From Eucommia ulmoides (taxonomy: Eukaryota > Streptophyta > Magnoliopsida > Garryales > Eucommiaceae): a stretch of DNA of 64,000 nt. The stretch is taken from assembly GCA_016647705.1 (NCBI GenBank), contig CM028330.1:30894649-30958648 (forward strand). The letters run 5' to 3'. Shown piece by piece: positions 47,121 to 57,733 of the stretch (its first letter is position 1; each line of letters opens with the position of its first letter). A program made the translations under genes and the position numbers. The notes below the pieces were generated by a model. That model did not search any database, was not told where the DNA came from, and saw nothing but the letters and a program-made list of their open reading frames with translations.

Positions 47121-48385
47121 TGATCGCGTCACATTTTATGCGATCTAATACTGTTAATCTACGTTTCTTTATTCTTTAGAATAAATTAAATTAGTGTAAT
47201 TAATTTATTTTACTTATTTGTGTAGATTTTTGAAATTGGAGCAAAAGCACCGTAAGTCGGAGCAAAACGGAGCTAAAAAGAAAAAAATATATATATGAAG
47301 AGAAACAAAGACAGTCCACGAACCAACCTGAACCCGTGATCCGCAATCTGACTAGAGCCGTGGATCAATCTTACACAAGAAAATTAAAGAAAAGGAAATT
47401 AAGGTCCAAACATTACTCGAGGGGGGTGCAAATGACATTTATGGTAATTAAGTGGGACTTCTTTGTTATATTCATTTTTTGGTTCCCAAGTTGATGGTTT
47501 TCTTTCGAGAAATGATGTCATTCAATAGGGTTTAAGGTAAAAAGGGAAATGAGAGCAAGATGATTGTTTTTTATTCCCTTTTAAGGGGTGGAGAGCCCAC
47601 GGTAGGGGGGATTTTTTTTCTTTCCTTTTGATTTTTTTTAGTTTCTTTTGTCTTTTAAAAGAGACAGGGCAGGCAGTAGGGTTTTGGAGAGGAGAGTTAT
47701 TTTTTTGATTTTTTTTTTTTTTCTTCAACGGTGACGATTACACTGTTTAGTTTTTTGTTTTTTGTTTTTTTAGTTTTCATAAAACTCCATTCAAAATTTG
47801 TATACTCTACCACTGAATTTTAGAGGTGATTCTTCAATGAAATTTATGTGGAATATTATTTTTGAAGAAACTCCATGAACGGCTAATCTTCTCCTACCGG
47901 GTTAGAATTGTGGTATGTATTTTAGTTTATGCAATATTATATTTTTAGATTAATTTTAGTTTATGTGTAAACAATTATATGATGATGAATTATGTGCTTC
48001 AAATATAATTTAAATCGTGATTGAATTTAATCTCGAGATGTTCTTGTAGATAAATCGAATCTTTCTGAGTAGTTCCGGCTTGTAGTTAGGAACACTCATT
48101 TACACATATCTAAATTAAAAAGAAGATAAGAGAAAAACATAATTCCAAAATACGAAATCCACAATCCCTAACCCAATTATCTATTTTCATTTGTTTCAAA
48201 TTAGTATTTTATTTGTCTTATATTTAAAACCCAAAACTCAAAACAAAATTCGTTTAAGTTAAAGAAAGAAAAATAATTGAATTTAATAGTTACAAGACCG
48301 ATCTCTGTGGTTCGACACCCTACTTGAACACCGTACTACATTAGTATCGTGGTACCATTTTAAGGGTATTATTTTTTAGCGATCA
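47121..48385 (+). mobile_element. 5' LTR of Athila element
   Basis: This 1,265-bp LTR starts TGATCGCG and ends AGCGATCA, an inverted pair. Compared with the 3' LTR it lacks about 190 bp (51994-52183) after TTCTTGTAGA. Otherwise the overlapping parts are very alike. Confidence 0.88.
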
Positions 48386-48390
48386 AATTT

Positions 48391-48410
48391 TGGCACCGTT
48401 GCCAGGGATC
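48391..48410 (+). promoter_or_regulatory. Primer-binding site of Athila element
   Basis: TGGCACCGTTGCCAGGGAT lies five bases after the 5' LTR. It is a near match to the TGGCGCCGTTGCCGGGGA PBS of Athila-lineage elements. Confidence 0.8.
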
Positions 48411-48463
48411 AGCATCGCTAATTATTGAATGTAACTATTATTTTTTTTCTTTCTCCTGCTTGT

Positions 48464-48464
<1 letters not shown>

Positions 48465-48502
<38 letters not shown>
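48465..48502. repeat. (AAT)n microsatellite
   Basis: A run of about twelve AAT/TAA units in the leader of the Athila element. Confidence 0.95.
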
Positions 48503-48678
48503 TTGAAAAAAATAAGAAAAAAATAAACGGAAATACAAACAGTGGTGTTGACTAATTCACAAAAAAAAATAAAAAAAAATAAAAAAATAAATAAAACAAA
48601 AAATTTGACAGTGGCAATTAAAAAAAAAAAAGATATAAACAGTAGGTTTGGTAAAAAAAATTCCCTTTCAGTGTTTTG

Positions 48679-48728
48679 TTTTTTTTTTTTTTTTTTTTTT
48701 TTTTTTGTGTTTTTTTTTTTTTTTTTTT
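48679..48728. repeat. Poly(T) tract
   Basis: A long T run with a few G interruptions in the leader, just before gag. Confidence 0.95.
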
Positions 48729-48809
48729 GTTTTTTTATCCATTGTTGTCTGGAATTTTTTTTAATAAATCATAATTAAATAAATAAATTTTGCACGTGGT
48801 CTTTGTGGT

Positions 48810-50430
48810 GTGCTCACTTTTATGCCCAGGGAAAAGCAACTCGGCCTTGACCTTGATAAAATACTAGAAAACGTTCCTAGGAGACCTAGAACTGAAAATA
48901 AAACGAATAAAGCCGTTAATTCTGAACCCATCGAAATGGCTGCGGAACCACCTAGACCATTGAGTGAATATTACATTCCCTCAGTTTATACATCGTCTTC
49001 ATGCATTAAGTTGCCTGAATTAGGGGGTGCGACTTCATTTGAAATTAATCCCTTGACTATCCAAATGCTTCCATCATTTCATGGGCCTAATCTCGATCAT
49101 CCCTATAGACATCTTAATCATTTCTAAAAATTTGTACCACATTCAAATTACTCCACCTATCTGAGGATGCTGTTTATCTCAGACTTTTCCCGTTTTTTCT
49201 AAAAGATCGGGCAAAGGAATAGCTCTACTCTTTACCCCCAGGATCCATCACTGGGAAGGGCTTCAAAAATCTTTCCTACAAAAATTCTTCCCAATCAGGA
49301 AAACCAATCAAATTAGGAAAGCAATAACTTCATTCTCCCAACAACCTACTGAACAATTCCATGAATGTTGGGATCAAATGAAGGATCTTTTGAGGCAATG
49401 CCCACATCACGGGGTACCGAAATGGCAAATAGTGCAAAGTTTCTATGAGGGCCTAATTGAACGCAATCGCCATATGGTGGACGCGTCTTGCGGAGGAACG
49501 TTCCTGGCAAAAAGCGAGGTTGAGGTTTGGACCATGTTTGAGAATTTAAGTGAAGACTTTTTGCAACATGTGTCCGCTAGTAGGCAAGAGGGCCTTAAAC
49601 AAACACGAGGAGGAGGGATGTACGAGATCAAACAAGTAGACCTCGCTACACAAGTTGATTTGATTTCCCAAAAGTTAGATCAAATCATCTTACAAAATCA
49701 ACCACCTCCTTCTCCTCCTCCTCCAGCTACGGCATGTTCAATTTGTCTAAATCCATCCCATACTATCCTTGAGTGTCCTGTAGGGGCACAATTTCCTGAA
49801 TATGTTCAAGAACATTTTAATGCTGCACAAACATATCCCCAACAGGACATCAACCCGTACTCCAACACTTATAATCCGGGGTGGCGAAATCACCCTAATT
49901 TTTCATGGAAGACACCCACTCAGGGACAGTTTTTTGTTCCACCCTCTAGGCCTCAATACCAGAACCCACCCCCGGGATTTAACTAATCCCAAGGTCAACC
50001 AAATACACAGCCAACTGAGATGCAACAATTTCTTAAACTTTATCAAGAGCAAAATCAAAAAGTGAATTCGCATTCTCAAACCCTAGCTAAGCTAGAAGCC
50101 CAAATCAGGCAGATCGTTGATGCTTTGAATAAGAGGGACGAAGGGAAGTTACCTAGTCAACCAATAAATAATCTTAGGGGTCAACACTTTATCGGAGAAA
50201 TGAGCGAGTCTTACGGGCACGTTCAATCGATTACGACCCTTAGGAGTGGCAAAAAGGTTGATAATCGGGTGAGTGTTGAGGAGAGAATTCAAGAGGATGA
50301 GAATGAAAATGAAGAGGTGGTTGAAGAACCACAACCGAGCAAGAAATTTGAGGAGCCTGAAAGTTCGAACTCCAAACTTGATACACCTACGGAAATACGT
50401 TTAGTTCCTCGGGCTCCATTTTCTCAATAA
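48810..50430 (+). pseudogene. Athila gag remnant
   Basis: Three frames build a gag protein. The first (48810-49127) runs to LPSFHGPNLDHPYRHLNHF. After a frameshift or stop come LLRQCPHHGVPKWQIVQSFY and DASCGGTFLAKS (49378-49986), the conserved retrotransposon gag core, then a zinc-knuckle-like CSICLNPSHTILEC. A TAA splits this from 50020-50430, with a coiled-coil-like stretch and TTLRSGKKVDNRV before protease. The leader and order fit Athila. Stops at 49125, 49984 and 50428 disable it. Confidence 0.88.
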
Positions 50431-50469
50431 TTAACTCAACCTTCACCATTCAGTCGAGATAGCACTAGA

Positions 50470-51687
50470 ATGAAAAATATCCTAGAAACATTCAAACAAG
50501 TAAAGATTAATCTTTCATTCTTGGATGCTATTAAACAGGTCCCCGCATATGCAAAATTCCTGAAGGACCTTTGTACACGGAAAAGAAAATCTAGAACACA
50601 TATGTCAAAAAATGTCTTACTAACACAGCAAGTGAGTTCTATCTTAGGATGTGAAACCCCACCAAAGTTTAAAGACCCTGGAGTCCCGACTATAGCATGT
50701 GTGATAGGAGATTAGCCCATCGCAAGGGCTCTCCTAGATTTGGGCACAAGTGTAAATTTGCTGCCATTTTCCGTGTATGAGCATCTAGGTTTGGGGGATC
50801 TAAAGCCTACATTGGTGACACTCCAGTTAGCCGATAGGTCAGTTAAAAGACCGAAGGGCATAATTGAAGATGTGCTAGTAGGAGTAGAGAAGTTTTTCTA
50901 CCCCGTGGATTTCATAGTCTTAGATATGGAACCTGTCCGCAACTCTAGCCATCATATCCCGGTTATATTGGGACGTCCATTCTTAGCCATAGCCAATGCT
51001 TGCATTGACTGCAGGTCAGGAGTCATAGATGTGTTATTCGGAAATATGAAGGTGAGACTCAATGTTTTTAAGGTGATTAACCAACCCCCTGATGAGAACT
51101 CATCTTATTGCTTTGGGGTTGATCAGATCGATGAATTAGTGGAAGAGTCTTTACCTTCTATGTTGTCTCGGGATCCCCTTCAAGCAACCATCATGTACAT
51201 GGAGAATAAAGGGTTGGGACGTGAGGAGTTATGCGAGGAAGTCCATGACGTGTTAGGGATACACCATGATGAAACCCTATGGTTTAGGAAACTTGAACCG
51301 TTACTGCCGCTAGCAAGTGAGCCACTGAAACCATCAATTGAATCTCCATCGATACTTGAGTTGAAACCTTTTTCGGATTCACTCAAGTATGTCTTCCTCA
51401 GCCACGATGATACACTACCAGTGATTATTTCAGCCGAACTAACAGGTGAGCAAGAAGAAAAGTTGGTCAATGTCCTTAAACGATATAAAAGGGCTATAGG
51501 ATGGGGAGTGGCAGATTTGAAGGGGATCAATCTTTCGGTGTGTATGCATAAAATCCACCTCGAAGACGATGCAAAACCGACGAGAGAGTTTCAACGAAAA
51601 TTGAACCCGAACATGAGAGAAGTGGTGAAAAAAGAAATTTTGAAGCTATTGGATGCTGGTATCATTTTCTTCAACAGTGACGATTAA
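50470..51687 (+). pseudogene. Athila protease and start of RT
   Basis: The frame opens with IPAYAKFLKDL-like gag-pol linker (VPAYAKFLKDLCTRKRK). A TAG at 50713-50715 is followed by ARALLDLGTSVNLLPFSVYE, the Athila-type protease with DLG in place of DTG, and FIVLDM and VILGRPFLAIANA. From 50740 a 315-codon frame is open through the connection domain to the RT start (CMHKIHLEDDAKPTREFQR, EILKLLDAGIIFF). RT stops there because the downstream sequence is deleted, so none of the polymerase palm is present. Confidence 0.9.
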
Positions 51688-52518
51688 ACTGTTTAGTTTT
51701 TTGTTTTTTTTTAGTTTTCATAAAACTCCATTCAAAATTTGTATACTCTACCACTGGATTTTAGAGGTGATTCTTCAATGAAATTTATGTGGAATATCAT
51801 TGTTGAAGAAAACTCCATGAACGGCTAATCTTCTCCTAACCGGGTTAGGATTGTGGTATGTATTTTATTTTATGCAATATTGTATTTTTAGATTAATTTT
51901 AGTTTATGTGTAAACAATTATATGATGATGAATTATGTGATTCAAATATAGTTTAAATCGTGATTGAATTTAATCTCGAGATGTTCTTGTAGAGATTTCG
52001 ATTTTAGAATCAATTATTGCTAGACCGTTAGATCTCGTACCTGTGGTCTAGATCTAACGATTATATAATCGTATTCTTAGGATTTAATTATTTGTTTGGA
52101 TGGTTTATGCCTAGATTGTAATTCACCCTAAATTAGAGTAACATAGGAATTGCATCTTGAAGATAAATCATGCCGAAGAATAATAAATCGAATCTTTCTG
52201 AGTAGTTCCAGCTTGTAGTTTGGAACACTCTTTTACACATATCTAAATTAAAAAGAAGATACGAGAAAAACATAATTCCAAAATACGAAATCCACAATCC
52301 CTAACCCAGTTATCTATTTTCATTTGTTTCAGATTAGTATTTTATTTGTCTTATATTTAAAACCCAAAACTCAAAACAAAATTCATTTTAGTTAAAGAAA
52401 GAAAAATAATTGAATTTAATAGTTACAAGACCGATCTCTGTGGTTCGACACCCTACTTGAACACCGTACTACATTAGTATCGCGGTACAATTTTAAAGGT
52501 ATTATTTTTAAGCGATCA
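51676..52518 (+). mobile_element. 3' LTR of Athila element, 5'-truncated
   Basis: It matches the 5' LTR from about 47725 to 48385 (CGGTGACGATTACACTG against CAGTGACGATTAAACTG). The first half of the LTR is missing because the deletion joined pol to mid-LTR. It ends AGCGATCA before the duplication GTTTG. Confidence 0.88.
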
Positions 52519-52808
52519 GTTTGGCATTTACCTAGGAAATAAATCAGGGTTAATGGATTGTGAAAACCCTACAGGGGAAAAGGGTACTAGATAGAGGCAG
52601 AAGTAGCTTGTCAAACCAGGATAAATCAGTGTGTTCAATTTCTTTGTCCCTATTTGTTTGGTTGTGCATTTAGATAAACATGTTTTCTCTATAACTCAAG
52701 ATAACAACTGATTAGGGAAATTGGTGATTACTTGATAAATAATTTATTTGTTTAAATTTTCATAACTACCCAATTCAACCTTCTCTTGGATAGATCTGTG
52801 GGCCAACA

Positions 52809-52985
52809 ATGGATAATTCGTCTATAGAAAAGTTTTCACTGAAGGTTGAAAATGGGGCCCAAAGGCTTCATGTGCCTAGTGCAATTCAGTTTGCAACATT
52901 TGCCGACTCGACGAATAAAAAACACAAGCTATTGGAGACTGTCAATATAACACCAGAAAGACCACATATTCGTAGGCTTAAGTAA
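52809..52985 (+). CDS. Short ORF, possible exon fragment
   Basis: An ATG directly after the copia LTR opens 58 codons, starting MDNSSIEKFSLKVENGAQRL and ending PERPHIRRLK before TAA. The composition looks like protein-coding sequence rather than the surrounding AT-rich DNA. I do not recognise it. Its first codons overlap the target duplication, so the natural start, if any, lies upstream of the LTR or the fragment is a gene relic. A chance ORF is possible. Confidence 0.3.
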   Translation: MDNSSIEKFSLKVENGAQRLHVPSAIQFATFADSTNKKHKLLETVNITPERPHIRRLK

Positions 52986-53013
52986 AGCTCCACCTAGGAC
53001 ACAATAGGTTGGT

Positions 53014-54397
53014 TGATAGGTGTAATTTATCTATCTATTTCTAAACCGAACTTGTTAGTTTTCGAGAGTTATAATAGTATTTTAATACGTTTTAATATGT
53101 TTTTATTCTTTTTGTATTAAAACAGGTGTGTGGGGTGAAAAGGGATGAAAACGGATCATAAACGATCAAATCGGATCAAGAACGGTGGAAAAACAAGCAT
53201 AGAGGCAAAATTCATGACAGTAGCCCACCACAGCAACATCCAAACCACCGTCGCGGAGGTTAATATGCAAAGAATGTCATTTTGTTGCTGGAAGCCCACC
53301 GCTGATGCAATGAAATAACATAGAGGTCTCTGCTTCTACCACTAGGTCCACCGCCAAGGTCGTGATCAAACCGACTTCACCACCGCCACAGTGGTGACTC
53401 TGCACATAGTTTAGATATTTTTTAGCCCTATATCTTCCTCATCTCCTCTATTTCGGCCATTAGAGAGCTCCTAGGGTTAGAATAGGGTTGAGAGGCTTTT
53501 GGGGAATGCTCCACCAAATCCAAATGAGAAGATTACGTTGTGAAGAAAGAGAAGCGATCTCAGAACGATTTTAGCGCTAAATCTTTGGACTACGGCTAGT
53601 TTATCTTATTTCTTTCTTTATTTCTTAACTTCGGATTATGGTTTGAGCCTGTTTAGCTCATTTATCATTGTATGTACAGTTATAGTCGTTAACTAAATGG
53701 ATATTGTCTAGCGATTACTATAATTTATGAATATGTGGTTTTGAAATCGGTGTTTCGTTAATGATTGTTCTTCGTTATTTGATTGTGTTTGTCATTTCTT
53801 TTTGTTTATTATGCTTATTATGATATACTGAGAATACGGGGTTTGACATTCGGGAGAGATAACCCCGAATTCGGATTAGGGTAAACACAACGCGACGATC
53901 TAATAACCCGGAAGGAAGTTCGAAAGTGTGCAATCAATGACGTTGGGTCAAGACTCATGTGACTGTGTTATAAAAAAGGTTAGAGGGAGACTTCGGCATT
54001 AACACGAAGTCACATATTCGCTCGCTTTACACTCGGGAGAGGGAGTGAGCGAGTTTACAATAAAGAGATTATCGAATAGGTCGAACGTCGTTATTGATAA
54101 CTAAATGAGATCAAACGCATACTTGTAAACGAAGTTAATCACTAGATAATTCATGCCCTTAAACGTCTCAAAATAGTAATATAGTTTAATTAGATAAATT
54201 AGTATTTTAGTATTAGTATATTATTAATTATAAACTTCATTTTCTATCGCCTAGATAAAAATAGATTACGATAATTATGGTACTCGACAATATTCTCAAC
54301 CAATCCCTGTTGAAACGATAACCCTTACTCTTCCCACTCTACTAAAACTTGACCCATACACTTACGATAAAAGTGGCGACGATATATTCCACCACCA
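53014..54397 (+). mobile_element. Solo LTR-X
   Basis: This is a 1,384-bp LTR in plus orientation, from TGATAGGTGTAATTTATC to TATTCCACCACCA. A perfect duplication, TTGGT, flanks it (53009-53013 and 54398-54402). It holds GCC palindromes (53220-53390), one TTTACACTCGGGAGAGG module near 54024, and is closest to the LTRs of the element at 41975-47083. Confidence 0.92.
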
Positions 54398-54402
54398 TTG
54401 GT

Positions 54403-55319
54403 GCTTCGGCCAAATGACCTGGGTAGGCACTCTGGTTCCATTCAGTGGCTTCCTCAATCTTGAAAACCCATTATGAACATCATTCCTATTATTGTACCCA
54501 CCAAACGAACCTGAACCGCAAACTCCATATTGCAACACAAATGGAAATTGGCCCCTAATTTCAAGAAAATTAACGGCACCCGCCTCAACCAGGAAACAAC
54601 TATGACAAAATTAACAGAGCATGACCGGTAGCTTAGTCAATCAAAATGCATGTGGACCCATATCTCCAAAAACCTCAGACACGCCTCTGGATGACTGAAT
54701 AGATATTTGCTTACACATGAAACATGGGAAAACATACTTGATACTCTAAAATATGGGAGATTCGATCATGCTAATCTCAATAAATAACTCCTACATAATG
54801 AGAGAGAAATTCTGATTATAGGGGACGATTCTTTGGACAATTCCAAGCAAGTAACTACTAAACCCTAAAAACTCTTTCAATTAGCTAGAGTATATTTATC
54901 TCAAAAGACTGACTTATTTTCACGCTGAAATAATTTCACTGAGAATAAAATCGTCCGGTGCTTAGCTTTATTTTGTAGGACTTGTCATCTCAAGTCCTTA
55001 ATATCTGAGTGCAATCTCAATGTGCCCCTCATAATTTACTTTTTATAACGTAGCCCTCAAAGTTTGTTTTTCGCTTCTAATCAGTCCAATTGACACGTTT
55101 TTGGCCATTTCAGTTGTTAAAGTAACAACAAGAGCATCAGAATTAATTAAAGAAAAAGAGAAAGAAAAAAAAAAAAAAAAAAAAACTCAATATTGTTGAT
55201 GTAGGTGGTGTTGCAAAACATGTCGATTGCATCAATTAAAGACAAAATTCACTTCACTGAGTACATTGCAAAAATTGAAATATCAAGAGGCACATTGAGA
55301 TCATACTCAAATTTTAACA
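54403..55319. other. Non-coding, no gene recognised
   Basis: The first 250 bp continue the sequence left of the solo LTR at 53014. Reading either strand gives peptide-like stretches without a family match, for example YNNRNDVHNGFSRLRKPLNG on the minus strand, so an old gene relic is possible. A poly(A) run lies at 55167-55185. Confidence 0.35.
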
Positions 55320-55323
55320 CTGC

Positions 55324-55768
55324 ATTTGGTACATGGGATTCGAGATGGTATTAGAATGGCCATGAGAATGATCATTCCATTTATATGTTTTTTATATAGG
55401 ATTAAATCACATTCTCATTATCAAGGATTCCATAATCTCACAAAACATGGGATTAACCAATACCAAGATAAACTTGGTATTAGTTAATCCTAATTACATG
55501 GGATTATGTTTTAATCATTTATCGGTCAAAAAACGAAATCAAATACTAACCAAATATTTGAATTGAAATGAAATTTAATTATATTAACTATTACACTATT
55601 TAAAAATTTAATTAAATTACTATTTTAACTTTTGATGTCATTCTAGTATTACATGTAATTCCTTTTGTTACCAAACATAAGAATAATAATAATCATTTCA
55701 TTCCATTACCATATTAATTCCAATCATATTGTCATTACATTCCATTCTAGCGTACCAAACACAACCTA
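55324..55768. mobile_element. Harbinger-like MITE
   Basis: The left end reads GCATTTGGTACATGGGATTC and the right end, on the other strand, GTGTTTGGTACGCTAGAATG. The element is about 445 bp with ATTCCATTACCAT-like stretches towards the ends. No clear target duplication was read, so the boundaries are approximate. Confidence 0.55.
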
Positions 55769-55771
55769 AGG

Positions 55772-56885
55772 TGGCGTTTGGTACGCGGGATTCAAGATGC
55801 GATTAGAATGACTATTGGAATGGTCATTACATTCCTATGTTTGGTTGGTGGGATTGATTTTCATTCTCATTCCCAAGTAATGACTAATCCCACAATTCTT
55901 GAGATTAGTCAATCCCAAATGAAATGAGGTATTAGGTAATCCCGAGATTACCTAATTTCAAATTAAATGAAGTATTAGGTAAGAAGAATGACCTACACTT
56001 GTGTTTCCGTATTTTTCACAATAGGAAATAAAATTCTGGGAACAAAAAAAAAAATATGGTAGTGTTGTTTTGATATTTCTATTCCCAGAAAATATGGAAC
56101 GGAAACAAAAATATGGGAACGAAATCTAGGAACAAAAACAAGAACAGAAATCTGGGAACAAAACAAAAATAGAAATATGGGAAGAAAAACAGAAATATGG
56201 AAACAAAAACAAAAACATAAATCTGGGAACAAAAACAGAAATCTAGGAACAAAACAAAAATAGAAATATGGGAACAAAAACATAAATTTGGGAACAAAAC
56301 AAAAACAAAAATATGGGAACAAAAACAAAAACAAAAATTTGGAAACAAAAACAGAAATATGAGAACAAAAACAAAAATCTGGGAACAAAACAAAAACTGA
56401 AATCTGGGAACAAAAACATAAATATGTTCCTAGATTTTGGTCTTTGTTTTTGTTCCCAGATTTCTATTTTTGTTCCCATATTTCTGTTTTTGTTCTCATA
56501 GTTCTATTTTTCTTCCCGATTTATGTTTTTGTTTTTGTTCCCATATTTCTGTTTTTGTTTTGTTTTCAGATTTATGTTTTTGTTCCCATATTTTTGTTTT
56601 TGTTTTGTTCCCAAATTTCTATTTTTGTTCTCATATTTCTGTTTTTGTTTTGTTCCCAAATTTCTACTTTTGTTCCCAGATTTCTGTTTTTGTTTTTGTC
56701 CCAGATTTTGTTCCCAGATTTATGTAACCAAACGTAGGAATGGTAATTGACCATTTCAATACCATATTTAATCCCGTTTATCACCAAACATAGGAATGGT
56801 AATGGTCATTCCATTCCAATATCACATTCATTCCAATACCATACTCATTCCATTCCATTCCAACGTACCAAACGTAACGTAAGGG
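55772..56885. mobile_element. Foldback MITE with inverted minisatellite
   Basis: The ends read GGCGTTTGGTACGCGGGATT and, reversed, TTACGTTTGGTACGTTGGAA. TAAGG occurs just outside both ends (about 55767-55771 and 56882-56886). The sub-ends also pair (ATTCCTATGTTTGGT against ACCAAACATAGGAAT). The core, 56090-56720, is a minisatellite in two inverted arms. No transposase is present. Confidence 0.6.
56090..56720. repeat. Inverted minisatellite arms
   Basis: The left arm (56090-56425) repeats GGGAACAAAAACAGAAATAT-like units of about 18-24 bp; the right arm (56426-56720) repeats the complement, TTTTTGTTCCCATATTTCTG. They meet near 56425 with almost no spacer. Open frames full of Phe, Val and Leu arise from the repeats on both strands and are not genes. 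Confidence 0.85.
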
Positions 56886-57733
56886 TACAAAGTGAGATTT
56901 AGCCTAGAGTTTTATTCCCATCGTTCCTTTGATTTTCTCGCTCCGAACTTCACTTGTTGCTCACTTCCATCACCAGAAGTTTGAAATGAGTGGGGTTAGG
57001 CATTCTTTCCAATTGCATTATCTTCTTTCTTTGCCCTGGCATATATTTGGTAGGATGTAAATTAAGGGTCAATTTGACAAGCTCCTTACTCAAGTTTTCT
57101 CTGAAGCGAAGCATTTGACAAGGGGAGAGGACAGTTATCAGAAAGATATCTAGGAAAGGAGAGAACTGCTAGGACAAAATCTATGAAGTTAGGGTTTGAT
57201 TTTGATGTAGTATTAGTTGTAGTTTTGCCTTTTAATCCACCTCCACTTAAGATTCATTACACCTGAAAATAAAGTCTTCAAACTACATGCCGATGGGGAA
57301 AAGAAAAGAATTACATGTCTTGAGAGAATCAAAATGCTGCAGCCTGGTAGAAACGCTTTTCAGGTTCCATTTTACTGACCACTTTGTATTACAAAGAACA
57401 AACAATAAAACATCAATCCTGTAAACAGAAGATTGAAGAGAAAACAAAATGATTGAAAAAAAAAACAAAAAAAAACAAAATCGAATAAAAACAAAAAGGA
57501 AAAGAAAAAGACAAATGTAAGTGAAAGCAGATTCCATCCAATAGAACATAACCATTCTAAACAACAAATGTGTTTTTAAGAAACCACTCTTCCTCTATCT
57601 TCAATAACGGAACTCCGTTTATAATAAGATGATGTTGTTGTAGGCCGCCATCACATACCAAAATGAAAACTGGACTTCCAGCAATCTGTTTTCATTGAGC
57701 TGTCAACAATATAGTTAGAGAAAAATGAATCGT
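56886..57733. other. Downstream region of BRX gene
   Basis: No second gene was recognised. The part at 57240-57733 lies just after the BRX stop codon on the minus strand and probably holds its 3' untranslated region. No polyadenylation signal was assigned with confidence. Confidence 0.4.

Larger units (their letters stand above)
47121..52518 (+). mobile_element. Athila element, internally deleted
   Basis: This is a Ty3/gypsy Athila element in plus orientation with the perfect duplication GTTTG (47116-47120 and 52519-52523). It has 5' LTR 47121-48385, PBS, gag, protease and the start of RT. The sequence then jumps at about 51676 into the middle of the 3' LTR. Most of RT, RNase H, integrase, the PPT and the first half of the 3' LTR are gone. 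It sits 33 bp beyond the LTR-X element in the same copia LTR. Confidence 0.92.
40270..52808 (+). mobile_element. Copia solo LTR split by two gypsy elements
   Basis: This is a divergent relative of the SIRE-like LTR at 27324-29584, in plus orientation. It starts TGTTGACTC at 40270 and ends GGGCCAACA at 52808. Flanks AAGGA and ATGGA are a 5-bp duplication with one change. Its segments are 40270-41974, 47089-47120 and 52524-52808, about 2.0 kb in total. Shared landmarks are the GATTCAGGATGG repeats (40690-40920), GTGAAAAGGATTGTAAAGG at the middle junction and CTACCCAATTCAACC near the end. Confidence 0.8.

Noticed and set aside
56000..56787. Many long ORFs rich in Phe, Val, Leu on both strands, looking like membrane proteins
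   Set aside because: They are translations of the inverted minisatellite; they overlap in several frames and on both strands.
57283..57567. 94-codon minus-strand ORF after the BRX stop
   Set aside because: It is A/T-run driven and lies in the presumed 3' untranslated region; no family is recognised.
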